The notes beneath the pieces are model-generated. The model was not told the origin of the DNA, made no database searches, and worked only from the letters and a program-made list of their open reading frames with translations. From an uncultured Eubacterium sp. (GTDB lineage Bacteria; Bacillota; Clostridia; Lachnospirales; Lachnospiraceae): a stretch of 64,000 bases of DNA. Position numbers and translations under genes: made by a program. The stretch lies in contig CAJTZX010000007.1 of NCBI GenBank assembly GCA_910584345.1, positions 30,787 through 94,786 on the forward strand. Direction: 5' to 3'. This document shows positions 53,465 through 61,775 of this stretch, in pieces. Numbering within the stretch: the stretch's first letter is position 1; every line of letters starts with the position of its first letter.

Positions 53465-54181
53465 TTACGCAAGCTCCAGCGCAATTTCCATCATTTTGCC
53501 AAAACCAAGCTGCCGGTCTTCGGCGCTTAATTCTTCACCCGTATAAATATGGTCAGAAATTGTGAGCAGACACAGCGCTTTTTTTCCTGCTTTCGCAGCA
53601 TTCATGTATAAAGCGGCAGCTTCCATTTCTACGGCCAGAACACCCATAGATTTCCACAGATCATTGGCGTTGCTGCCAGCGTTATAAAAAACGTCTGAGG
53701 ATAATACATTTCCAACGACCACGTTTGTACCCTGTGCCTTTGCGGCTTCGATGGCACGGCTCATCAGGCTGTAATCTGCAGTTGGGGCAAATGTTCCAGG
53801 AAGGCCATACTGTGCAGCATAATTGGAATTGGTGCATGCACCCATGGCAACGACGACATCCATCAGCTTTAGATGATCCTGTAAGCCTCCAGCAGAGCCG
53901 ATGCGTATAATATTGTCTACGTCATAAAAATGGAACAGTTCATAAGAATAGATCCCGATCGATGGTATTCCCATGCCGGAGCCCATGACAGAAATCTCTT
54001 TTCCTTTGTATGTACCGGTATATCCGAGCATATTACGGACAGCAGTTACCTGTTTTGGTTGTTCCAGATAGGTATCTGCGATATATTTTGCGCGAAGCGG
54101 ATCACCTGGCATCAGAACTGTTTTTGCAAAATCATTGGCTTTCGCACTGATGTGCGGAGTTGGAATCGGTGCATTGGACAT
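53465..54181 (-). CDS. deoD: Purine nucleoside phosphorylase, DeoD type
   Basis: 238 residues, hexameric PNP family. Motifs: TPHISAKANDFAKTVLMPGD at the N-terminus, GDPLRAKYIA (phosphate site Arg), MGSGMGIPSIGIYSYELF, RIGSAGGLQ, and VEMEAAALYMNAA with the catalytic-loop region LLTISDHIYTGEELSAEDR. It splits purine nucleosides with phosphate for salvage, complementing the synthesis genes on the other strand. AGGAGGG precedes its ATG at 54179-54181. The flavin reductase gene lies 23 bases upstream on the same strand. Confidence 0.94.
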   Translation of the reverse strand: MSNAPIPTPHISAKANDFAKTVLMPGDPLRAKYIADTYLEQPKQVTAVRNMLGYTGTYKGKEISVMGSGMGIPSIGIYSYELFHFYDVDNIIRIGSAGGLQDHLKLMDVVVAMGACTNSNYAAQYGLPGTFAPTADYSLMSRAIEAAKAQGTNVVVGNVLSSDVFYNAGSNANDLWKSMGVLAVEMEAAALYMNAAKAGKKALCLLTISDHIYTGEELSAEDRQLGFGKMMEIALELA

Positions 54182-54204
54182 AGTATAACCCTCCTGTTTT
54201 TATT

Positions 54205-54711
54205 TTATCTTGCTAAAATCTGTACGATTTCGCCTACGTACATCGTATGCAGATCACCATCCGCATACCATTTTTCCTGAATTTCAGAATCTAAAAAATG
54301 TTCAGGCAGTATCGGTGTTGCGGACATTTTCTTGCAGCAGATGACAAAATTGCCCTCATCGATAAATGGAATTTCCTCAAAATAATTTACGTTCATTTTG
54401 GCTGCTTTGATTTTGTCTTCTGTACGTCCGGAAACCATGCCGAAATATTTCATCGCGGATTTATAGCTGCTGTCGAAAAAAGTAAGTGAAAAGTGATCGC
54501 TTTGATCGATCAGTTCTTTTGTAAAACGGCTTTCTCTTACAAAGATGAATGCGGTATTTTTGCCCCAGAGAACGCCAACGCCGCCCCAGCTGGCTGTCAT
54601 AGCATTTACTTTGTCTCCCTCTTTGGCTGTGATTAGCATCCATTCTTCTCCTATTTTTGTAAATGGGTCGAATTCAATCAGATCGATTGGATACGGTTGA
54701 AATGTATGCAT
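54205..54711 (-). CDS. Flavin reductase-like (FMN-binding split barrel) protein
   Basis: 168 residues. Flavin-reductase domain features: EEWMLITAKEGDKVNAMTAS, WGGVGVLWGKNTAFIFVRES, FTKELIDQSDHFSLTFF and GRTEDKIKAAKM (the SGR-x-x-D-K motif). It probably uses FMN to reduce a small substrate or other flavins. The frame is open much further (to 55092), but the upstream part overlaps the divergent SseB gene and lacks homology; AAGGGAG before ATG 54709-54711 sets the start. Possible operon with deoD. Confidence 0.85.
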   Translation of the reverse strand: MHTFQPYPIDLIEFDPFTKIGEEWMLITAKEGDKVNAMTASWGGVGVLWGKNTAFIFVRESRFTKELIDQSDHFSLTFFDSSYKSAMKYFGMVSGRTEDKIKAAKMNVNYFEEIPFIDEGNFVICCKKMSATPILPEHFLDSEIQEKWYADGDLHTMYVGEIVQILAR

Positions 54712-54917
54712 TTTGTTTTCTCCCTTCAAATAAATTATCAGCATTCCCAACCTATTATAACCTTTTGCTGGAAAAAAGACAATATCCGGATTATTTTTGT
54801 GAACTTTTTTTCTGAAAATAACTGTAAAAATAACTGGAAAAACGGCAAGGAATGCGATAGAATACAGACAGGTTATATTGGCCCGTTGCAAAATACTAAA
54901 GGAAATGAGAGTGGACA

Positions 54918-55820
54918 ATGAGTGTGAAAATGAATGACATCGACAATACCAGATTAGAAGAAGCAATGCAAGAATATATGAAGGACCAGGATAAGGAACA
55001 TCTGGTGCAGCTTGTGTATGCAATACAGGAGACAAAGCTGTTTGTACCGGCAATGGCAGTGCAAAAACAAAAACAGGGAGGTTTTCAGCCATATATTATT
55101 AAAAATGCAGAAGGCGATATGTATATGCCGGCATTTACCTCTATGAAGAAATTTCCGCAGAATCAGAAATATCAGGGTATGCTGAAAATACAGTATAAAC
55201 AGTGCGTATCTATGTTGTTGGATCATCCGTCGCTTGTGCAGGGAATTGTGTTGAATCCGTTTTCGGATAATTTAATGTTAAAATCACAAATGTTGGAGTT
55301 AAGCCGCAAAGTGGAGCAGAATGCAAAACAGGCGCCAAAAGCGTATTCCGTCAAAACGGATGATTTTCGCATGGTTGTTCGTCACAATGTGGAATTTCAT
55401 CAGATTCCAGAAAAGCTGTTTGCACAGAAGATGGAATTTATGAAAAGCCTGAATGAAGAAGTGTTATGTGATCTTTATAAAGCGCCATACATTGAGGTTG
55501 GACAAGCCGGACAATATCCTTATACGAAGGACAGTTTTGAGATGATGGAGCTGAGCGTTCGGGATGACTTAAGTATTATTCAGATCATTGCTCCGTCAAA
55601 ATTTTTGTATCAGACGAATTGCAGAGAGCTTTATATTGTCTGGAATCCACTGACAGAGCAGATCGGATATTATGTCATCGAAAAGGGATTGGATACAGAA
55701 GAGGTTAAGTTTCATTTGGATAGGATCAAAGAAGATGGTTCCTGTGAGAAGCTGGAGGAAGCTCCGGCAGATGGGAATGTTATGAATCGTGTGATGGAGT
55801 TATTTGGAGGAGAGCCATGA
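54918..55820 (+). CDS. SseB-family protein
   Basis: 300 residues, cytoplasmic. The N-terminal half matches the SseB pattern: LEEAMQEYMKDQDKEHLVQL, YAIQETKLFVPAMAV, GDMYMPAFTSMKKFPQNQ, VQGIVLNPFSDNLML. The C-terminal half (about 150-300) with DDLSIIQIIAPSKFLYQTN and PLTEQIGYYVIEKG is an SseB-C-like domain. The role of SseB proteins is poorly known. Its stop overlaps the next ATG by 4 bases (ATGA), so it is coupled to an HD-domain protein, an unusual and possibly informative partner. Confidence 0.7.
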   Translation: MSVKMNDIDNTRLEEAMQEYMKDQDKEHLVQLVYAIQETKLFVPAMAVQKQKQGGFQPYIIKNAEGDMYMPAFTSMKKFPQNQKYQGMLKIQYKQCVSMLLDHPSLVQGIVLNPFSDNLMLKSQMLELSRKVEQNAKQAPKAYSVKTDDFRMVVRHNVEFHQIPEKLFAQKMEFMKSLNEEVLCDLYKAPYIEVGQAGQYPYTKDSFEMMELSVRDDLSIIQIIAPSKFLYQTNCRELYIVWNPLTEQIGYYVIEKGLDTEEVKFHLDRIKEDGSCEKLEEAPADGNVMNRVMELFGGEP

Positions 55821-56806
55821 TCACAATAGGCGTAATAATGAGCAATGCATATGCGGATTATTCGGCACATATGATTCGTGGATTGTGCAGTCGGGTAAAA
55901 GAAAAGGAAGGTGTGAATCTGATTTTTTTCCCGGGAATGTTATGCAGTGATCTAGAAAGCAAAGAAGAAAGCGCTCAGCTACCGTTTTATGAGGATTCAA
56001 TTGTACTTGTAGATGTATTGATTATTTCGGATCAGGAAATGCTGCAAATGTTATTGGATCAGCCGGAAGGAGCTTTGTTTTCCAATGTTTTGGAGCATGT
56101 GCCATATATATTGTTAAAAGATGACACTGCGCAAATATTTGAACAGGCTTGTGCTTTGGCAGAGGGACAATCATCAGAACCACCGGATCATACGCTGGAA
56201 GATGAAGAAGGGGATCTGTTTACAACGCCGAAGCAGACAAAAGCGCAGAGACGGGATCGTTTTGAGCGTGCGTTGGAATTTGCAATCAAAGCACACAAAG
56301 GGCAGGTACGGAAAGGCTCTTCTGTGCCGTATATTTTTCATCCGATTGAGACAGCGCTGATTACGATGACTTTGACGAGAGATCAGGACATCATCATTGC
56401 TGCGTTGTTTCATGATATCATCGAGGATACCAGATACAGCGCAAAAGATATTGAAGATGCATTTGGCAGCCGGGTTGCACATATTGTGCAGATGGAGAGT
56501 GAAAATAAGCGGAAAGGCCAGGATGCTTCTGAGACGTGGAAAATCCGCAAACAGGAATTTATAGATGGGTTAGATCATAAGTCCAAGGATGAAAAAATTA
56601 TTGCATTAGCTGATAAATTGTCCAATATGCGTGCCACAAGACAGGGATATTTGAAAAATGATGAAAAATTTTGGGATAGATTTCATCAAAAAGATAAAAA
56701 TATGCATGGATGGTATTATCGGACAGTAGCCAACAAGCTGAGGGAATTTGAAGATACGGATGCCTGGCAGGAATTGAACCGGCTGATCGGAGAAGTGTTT
56801 GAATAG
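55817..56806 (+). CDS. HD-domain hydrolase (MESH1/RelA-SpoT-like) with receptor-like N-terminus
   Basis: 329 residues. The N-terminal about 110 read ITIGVIMSNAYADYSAHMIR, GLCSRVKEKEGVNLIFFPGM, similar to the first lobe of LacI-type periplasmic-binding sensor domains; the second lobe is missing. After an acidic linker comes an HD domain (about 145-320): FAIKAHKGQVRKGSSVPYIF, HPIETALI (first His), ALFHDIIEDT (HD pair) and IALADKLSNMR (last Asp). This arrangement is that of small alarmone hydrolases and SpoT. Hydrolysis of (p)ppGpp or a nucleotide is likely but unproven. Coupled to the SseB-like gene by ATGA overlap. Confidence 0.7.
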   Translation: MITIGVIMSNAYADYSAHMIRGLCSRVKEKEGVNLIFFPGMLCSDLESKEESAQLPFYEDSIVLVDVLIISDQEMLQMLLDQPEGALFSNVLEHVPYILLKDDTAQIFEQACALAEGQSSEPPDHTLEDEEGDLFTTPKQTKAQRRDRFERALEFAIKAHKGQVRKGSSVPYIFHPIETALITMTLTRDQDIIIAALFHDIIEDTRYSAKDIEDAFGSRVAHIVQMESENKRKGQDASETWKIRKQEFIDGLDHKSKDEKIIALADKLSNMRATRQGYLKNDEKFWDRFHQKDKNMHGWYYRTVANKLREFEDTDAWQELNRLIGEVFE

Positions 56807-56843
56807 ATATATTGATATGTAAAAGAAACAGGAGGAGCATCAG

Positions 56844-58232
56844 GTGGAACTGCCGCAGGATTTTATAAAACGTATGAAAGGACAGCTGAACGATGGTTAC
56901 GCTGACTTCCTTGCGGAGTATACGAAGGAACGAGTATATGGGCTTCGCTGCAATCCGCTGAAAATCGATAAGGAAAAGCTGCAGTCCGTGCTTTTTAAAG
57001 AGCAGATCATACTGGACAAAGTCCCGTGGGTCGAGGAAGGATTTTATTATTCCGCAGATGCACATCCGGGAAAATTACCGCTGCATGAGGCAGGTGCTTA
57101 TTATATACAGGAACCAAGCGCTATGATCGCTGCACAGCTGTTAGATCCGAAGCCTGGAGAAAACATATTGGATTTGTGCGCTGCCCCGGGCGGAAAGAGT
57201 ACGCAGATTGCCGGTCAGATGCGGGGACAAGGGCTGCTTGTTTCCAATGAAATGATTCCACAGAGGGCAAAAACACTGTCTCGAAATATAGAGCGAATGG
57301 GAGTGCGCAACGCAGTTGTATGCAATGAAACACCACAACATTTGGCAGAGCGTTTTCCGTTATTTTTTGACAAAATCATAGTCGATGCTCCTTGCTCCGG
57401 AGAAGGGATGTTTCGAAAAGATATACAGTCTCGACAGGAATGGAGTCTGGAACAGGTAGAGGTTTGCGCCAAAAGACAGCAGGATATTTTAGCACAGGCA
57501 GCCGTTATGTTAAAACCGGGCGGTGTTTTAGTGTATTCTACCTGTACCTTTGCGCCGCAGGAAAATGAACAGAATGCAGCCTGGTTTGTGCAGCAGTATC
57601 CGCAGTTTACATTACAAAAGAGCGAACAGATTTGGCCGCATTTGCAGCGGGGAGAAGGACATTATGCAGCAAAATTTATAAAAAAAGGAACATCTGTAAA
57701 AGAAATGAATCTTACACAATTAAGCAGAAAAACAACGGATACGATGAAAAAAATGGCAGCAGCCGAAAGAGGAAAAACTGCAGCAACGTCTGCTTATAAA
57801 AAGCAGATACAGACATTTTGCGATTATTTTACAGAGTTTTGCGAAGAAGTATTGACAAAAGAAGTACAGGCATGGATGTTCAAGCAAATAGCACAAGGGC
57901 GGCTGACAGTGTTTGGAGATCAGTTTTATTTACTGCCATCCGGTATGAACAGCCTGGACGGATTGAAAACAGAACGGGTGGGACTTCAGCTTGGTTGCTG
58001 CAAGAAAAATCGGTTTGAGCCGTCACATGCACTGGCAATGGCGCTGCGTCCAAGAGAAGCAAAGCGGATATTGGAGCTGGAAGAACCGGAGCGTTATTTA
58101 CGAGGAGAAACTATCTGCTGCGAAAATCAAAAAGGGTGGACGTTAGTAACGGTAGAGGGCTGTTCCATTGGATGGGGAAAAGCGGCGAATGGAATATTAA
58201 AAAACCATTATCCCAAAGGGCTGCGCAAATAG
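56844..58232 (+). CDS. rsmF: RsmF-like rRNA (cytosine-5) methyltransferase
   Basis: 462 residues of the NOL1/NOP2/Sun family. SAM site: ILDLCAAPGGKSTQIAGQM. Catalytic Cys motifs: IIVDAPCSGEGMFRKD and LVYSTCTFAPQENEQNAAWF. The N-terminal part (RVYGLRCNPLKI, YYIQEPSAMIAAQLL) and a C-terminal region with TVEGCSIGWGKAANG and LKNHYPKGLRK match the RsmF/YebU form, which modifies 16S rRNA. The GTG start has AGGAGGAG upstream. It probably forms the tail of the SseB-HD transcript (37-base gap). Confidence 0.88.
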   Translation: MELPQDFIKRMKGQLNDGYADFLAEYTKERVYGLRCNPLKIDKEKLQSVLFKEQIILDKVPWVEEGFYYSADAHPGKLPLHEAGAYYIQEPSAMIAAQLLDPKPGENILDLCAAPGGKSTQIAGQMRGQGLLVSNEMIPQRAKTLSRNIERMGVRNAVVCNETPQHLAERFPLFFDKIIVDAPCSGEGMFRKDIQSRQEWSLEQVEVCAKRQQDILAQAAVMLKPGGVLVYSTCTFAPQENEQNAAWFVQQYPQFTLQKSEQIWPHLQRGEGHYAAKFIKKGTSVKEMNLTQLSRKTTDTMKKMAAAERGKTAATSAYKKQIQTFCDYFTEFCEEVLTKEVQAWMFKQIAQGRLTVFGDQFYLLPSGMNSLDGLKTERVGLQLGCCKKNRFEPSHALAMALRPREAKRILELEEPERYLRGETICCENQKGWTLVTVEGCSIGWGKAANGILKNHYPKGLRK

Positions 58233-58237
58233 CTGAC

Positions 58238-58270
58238 GCTAACAGTTCAATGGGGTGTTGGAACTGTTGC
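58238..58270. repeat. Dispersed mini-palindrome, copy at 58.2 kb
   Basis: GCTAACAGTTC (58238-58248) with GAACTGTTGC (58261-58270), nearly perfect. It sits just after the rsmF stop, where it could act as a terminator-like stem. Nothing else is seen in 58271-58430. Confidence 0.6.
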
Positions 58271-58491
58271 GGGATAACAATATTATTTAAGAACAAAGGA
58301 AAAATACTGGAAACAGAGTTGTATTTATACAGGTAGATGCATCAAAAAAAGAAACAATAATAAAAATTATTTTTTTGCTTAAAATACTTCTTGTGGTGCA
58401 TATTTAACAGGAATAAGATGTTTTACTGTGAATGACGATACGATTTTCTATTTTCATATTGTCTTATATTTTGATAAAGAGAGGTATAGTT

Positions 58492-59562
58492 ATGAAAAAA
58501 ACCGCATTAATTATGGCTGGGGGACGCGGAGAACGCTTTTGGCCAAAGAGCCGCAAAAGTCTGCCAAAACAGTTTTTGTCTTTGACAGATGATGGAAGAA
58601 CCATGATACAGCTGACCGTAGAAAGAATCCGCCCGTTGGTTGATATGGAAGATATTTTTATTTCTACAAATCGTGCATACAGAGAGCTGGTTTTGGAACA
58701 GCTGCCGCAGCTTCCACCGGAAAATATTTTGTGCGAGCCTGTGGGAAGAAATACGGCTCCGTGTATCGGACTGGGTGCAGTGCATATGGCAGAAAAATAC
58801 GAAGATGCGCTGATGATGGTACTGCCTTCTGACCATTTGATAAAATATCATAAAATGTATTTAAATGTATTAAAAGACGGCTGCAGCATTGCGGAAAAAG
58901 GAAACAATCTGGTAACGATAGGCATTACGCCAGACTATCCAGAAACAGGCTATGGTTATATTAAATTTCGCCCGGAAGAAGCAGAAGGGAATGCTTATGC
59001 CGTTGACCGCTTTGTAGAAAAACCGGATCTTGAGACAGCAAAGGAATATTTGGAGACAGAAGAGTATTTGTGGAACAGCGGCATGTTCATTTGGAAAGTT
59101 TCCACGATTTTGGAAAATTTTCAGAAATTCTTGCCAGAGATGTATTCAGGATTGGAAAAAATCCGCAGTGTGATAGGGACAGATAAGCAGGAGATGATAT
59201 TGGAGAAAACATTTCCGGATTTGGAATCTGTTTCGATTGATTATGGCATTATGGAAAAAGCACAAAACATCTATATTCTGCCAGGTGTGTTTGGATGGGA
59301 TGATGTCGGCTCCTGGTTGGCAGTGGAACGAATTCAAAAGTCAAATGAGAACGGCAATGTAGTGACCGGAAATATTATTACGATTCACAGCAAAAACAAT
59401 ATTATCCAGGGAGGAAAAAAACTGATTGCGGCGGTTGGGCTGCAGGATTTGATTATTGTAGATACGGATGATGCGACGCTCATCTGTGAAAAGGGGAGTG
59501 CGGCGGATATTAAGATGGTTTTGGAGAATTTAAAGATATGTAATCGTGAGGAGTATCTTTGA
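58492..59562 (+). CDS. manC: Mannose-1-phosphate guanylyltransferase
   Basis: 356 residues. Nucleotidyltransferase signature IMAGGRGERFWPKSRKSLPK is at the N-terminus, followed by LSLTDDGRTMIQLTVERI, EPVGRNTAPCIGLGAVHM, MVLPSDHLIKYH, and FVEKPDLETAKEYL with NSGMFIWK. It makes GDP-mannose for glycan synthesis. The isomerase domain of bifunctional ManC-ManA is absent. Twenty more codons upstream are in frame, but GAGAGG before ATG 58492 supports this start. A terminator follows at 59630. Confidence 0.92.
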   Translation: MKKTALIMAGGRGERFWPKSRKSLPKQFLSLTDDGRTMIQLTVERIRPLVDMEDIFISTNRAYRELVLEQLPQLPPENILCEPVGRNTAPCIGLGAVHMAEKYEDALMMVLPSDHLIKYHKMYLNVLKDGCSIAEKGNNLVTIGITPDYPETGYGYIKFRPEEAEGNAYAVDRFVEKPDLETAKEYLETEEYLWNSGMFIWKVSTILENFQKFLPEMYSGLEKIRSVIGTDKQEMILEKTFPDLESVSIDYGIMEKAQNIYILPGVFGWDDVGSWLAVERIQKSNENGNVVTGNIITIHSKNNIIQGGKKLIAAVGLQDLIIVDTDDATLICEKGSAADIKMVLENLKICNREEYL

Positions 59563-59629
59563 TTTAAGTCCGATATTTGCAGAAATGTTTTTATTTAAAT
59601 AATGAAATGGGTATTGTTTAAGAGGCTGG

Positions 59630-59662
59630 CGTTTGCTTTTAGCGGATGCCGCCTCTTTTTAT
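59630..59662 (+). terminator. Terminator after manC
   Basis: AAGAGGC.GGC pairs with GCCGCCTCTT around GTTTGC...GGAT, ending TTTTT. Confidence 0.75.
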
Positions 59663-59700
59663 TGATTGTGTGTATTAAAAAAATGTTTAAATCTTATATT

Positions 59701-59740
59701 CTATCATTACTATCATTTTCTATCATTTACTATCATTTAG
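59701..59740. repeat. Four-copy 10-bp tandem repeat
   Basis: CTATCATTAC, TATCATTTTC, TATCATTTAC, TATCATTTAG: consensus TATCATTTWC with a strict 10-base period, so every copy is on one face of the helix. It is about 150 bases upstream of the promoter at 59888. Confidence 0.75.
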
Positions 59741-59887
59741 TTCATAAAATTTATTTAAGATAGTGCTGGATCAGCTCAAAAAACAGCTTTATGTATTTAT
59801 TTGAAAATTTAATCACAAAATTTTAACATAGACGTTATACTTATTAAAAAAATATAAAAAGATTATTAAAATGTATTTATAAATATA

Positions 59888-59916
59888 TTGACAAATAAAA
59901 ATAATTAGATTATATT
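59888..59916 (+). promoter_or_regulatory. Promoter of the permease/radical SAM/NRPS-like cluster
   Basis: TTGACA (59888-59893), 17 bases, TATATT (59911-59916). The 5' flank ATATTGACAAAT is the same as at the ACP-island promoter (6771). Confidence 0.7.
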
Positions 59917-60130
59917 TATACATAGTATTAGATTTACGAAAGTAAAATGAATTTCATGATCTATGGGTGCGTGAAGATTGATAAAATAAAATATGAAGTG
60001 ATGTTAAAATACTCACTTTTAAATTTCTAAATAATAAATAAGCCTAAAGGTACGCTAATGGTAAAGTATATACGAATACAATCGGTATTTTGTATGAAGA
60101 AAAGATTAGTATATAAGGAAGGAGGAAAAA

Positions 60131-60940
60131 ATGTCAAAGATAGAGAAATACAGGATTAATGCAATCAATAGTATTCAGACATCATTAACTTATAGATTTC
60201 AATTCTTTTCGGGTATATTTATATTACTAATTCCGTTTGTAATAAAGCTAAGCTTATGGAAATTAGCTTTTATGCCAGATGATACGAAGGAAATAGCAGG
60301 TTATACTTTTAATGAATTATTAGTTTATACTATATTTTCTATGATTTTTTCGTATCTAAATATAACCTATTTTCAATATAATATCGCTTTTGAAATAAAA
60401 GATGGATCATTATCTCGGTATCTGGTGAAACCGGTAAATCATATGCTTTATTGGATTAGTATGCTTATAGGTGACAAATTTATAAATGTAATATATGTAT
60501 TAGTGTTTATTATATTAGCAGGGGGTATCTATGGTAATAACATGGATGGCTATATTGCGGTTTGTAATATTCCATTTACGATTGTTACAATAATTCTTTC
60601 GTTAATATTAAATTTTCTGATATATTACGTGATTAGTTTGTCTGCGTTTTGGTTTTTAGAAATTTCATATTTTTTTTCAGCGATAACTTTTATAATTTCG
60701 ATATTAAGCGGTGAGTTAATGCCGATTGATGTTATGCCGACATTCGTTACAAGGATTCTTTTGTTTTTGCCATTTAGTTATTCCGTTTATTTTCCTACGC
60801 AAGTTATAATGGGAGAATTGGCAATTAAAGATATATTGTTTCGTTTAATCATTCAAATAGTATGGATTACAGTATTTGTATTATTTGGAAGGTTAGTCTG
60901 GAATATGGGAGTAAGAAAATATGAGTCAGTGGGAGGCTAA
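60131..60940 (+). CDS. ABC-2 type permease, DUF990 family (first)
   Basis: 269 residues, about six membrane helices. Pattern at the start, YRINAINSIQTSLTYRFQFF, then FEIKDGSLSRYLVKPVNHML and ISILSGELMPIDVMPTFVTR, marks the DUF990/ABC-2 permease group, whose members come in pairs with a separate ATPase. The usual order is ATPase then two permeases, but no ATPase gene precedes it; a promoter does. GGAAGGAGG before ATG 60131. Probably exports the cluster product; the ATPase must lie elsewhere. Confidence 0.78.
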   Translation: MSKIEKYRINAINSIQTSLTYRFQFFSGIFILLIPFVIKLSLWKLAFMPDDTKEIAGYTFNELLVYTIFSMIFSYLNITYFQYNIAFEIKDGSLSRYLVKPVNHMLYWISMLIGDKFINVIYVLVFIILAGGIYGNNMDGYIAVCNIPFTIVTIILSLILNFLIYYVISLSAFWFLEISYFFSAITFIISILSGELMPIDVMPTFVTRILLFLPFSYSVYFPTQVIMGELAIKDILFRLIIQIVWITVFVLFGRLVWNMGVRKYESVGG

Positions 60941-60942
60941 GA

Positions 60943-61743
60943 ATGAGAATTTTAGGAAAATATTTTCTTGTATTGTGGATTATTATCAGAAATAGTTTTT
61001 ATAAAATTACTACATATCGGGCAAATTTTTTTTCGGGTTTGATTACCGATTTTTGTTTTAATATATCAAGAGTTGTTTTTGTTAATGTGCTATTTTTAAA
61101 TGTTGGTAATTTAGGAAATTGGAATGAATATCATTATATGATTTTCTTTGGATCCAGTTTTTTGGCAGAAAGTATTTATATGTTCTTTTTTTATAATAGT
61201 CACACTACCATTTCATTGCAAATTAACAATGGAGATATGGATTTTTTGTTGACAAAACCTATGTCCGAAATGTTTATGCTTTCTGCTATGAATGTAAATA
61301 TTGGTAGTGGATTAAGTAATTTTATTTTAGGTGTTATTTTTATTTCTAAAGGAATGAAAGAGCTAAATCTTCAGAAATCTGTTGCAGAAATGTGTTTTTA
61401 TGCAGTTCTGATTGTTTGTGGATCTATTGTTTATTTTTCTGTTTCTCTTATGATTAATCTTTTGAGTTTTTGGTTTGTGAGAGCTAATAATGTATTCGAA
61501 ATATTTATGAATGTCACTGATTTATATCGGTATCCGGGTGATATTTTTTCCAAAAAATTTTCTTTATTTATTACTCTCATGATTCCGTTACAATTAATAT
61601 CAATGATTCCTGCTAAATATTTATTGGACTCTGTAAAAGTTAGTGGATTAGTATTGGAGATGGTTTATCCAATCATATTTCTATTATTATGTTATGGTTT
61701 TATGCGACTGGCAATTGCATCCTATACAAGTGCAAGCAGTTAA
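60943..61743 (+). CDS. ABC-2 type permease, DUF990 family (second)
   Basis: 266 residues, six hydrophobic helices. Matching features: NSFYKITTYRANFFSGLITD, ISLQINNGDMDFLLTKPMSE (the same GD/GS-x-L(L/S)xxLxKP motif as the first permease) and YRYPGDIFSKKFSLFITLMI. It starts 2 bases after its partner stops, so the two are coupled and form the channel. Downstream by 32 bases is the radical SAM gene. Strongly AT-rich, as is its whole block. Confidence 0.78.
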   Translation: MRILGKYFLVLWIIIRNSFYKITTYRANFFSGLITDFCFNISRVVFVNVLFLNVGNLGNWNEYHYMIFFGSSFLAESIYMFFFYNSHTTISLQINNGDMDFLLTKPMSEMFMLSAMNVNIGSGLSNFILGVIFISKGMKELNLQKSVAEMCFYAVLIVCGSIVYFSVSLMINLLSFWFVRANNVFEIFMNVTDLYRYPGDIFSKKFSLFITLMIPLQLISMIPAKYLLDSVKVSGLVLEMVYPIIFLLLCYGFMRLAIASYTSASS

Positions 61744-61775
61744 GAGGGGAAACAGGGGATGAAGGAGATGTGTAA

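Larger units (their letters stand above)
59563..60130. other. 570-base AT-rich regulatory spacer
   Basis: It holds, in order, the manC terminator, a four-copy decamer repeat (59701-59740), a promoter (59888-59916) and a leader of about 210 bases. No gene, and the composition is like the downstream island. Confidence 0.6.

Noticed and set aside
54712..55092. Long N-terminal extension of the flavin reductase
   Set aside because: It would overlap the divergent SseB gene, lacks homology, and a good ribosome site precedes ATG 54711.
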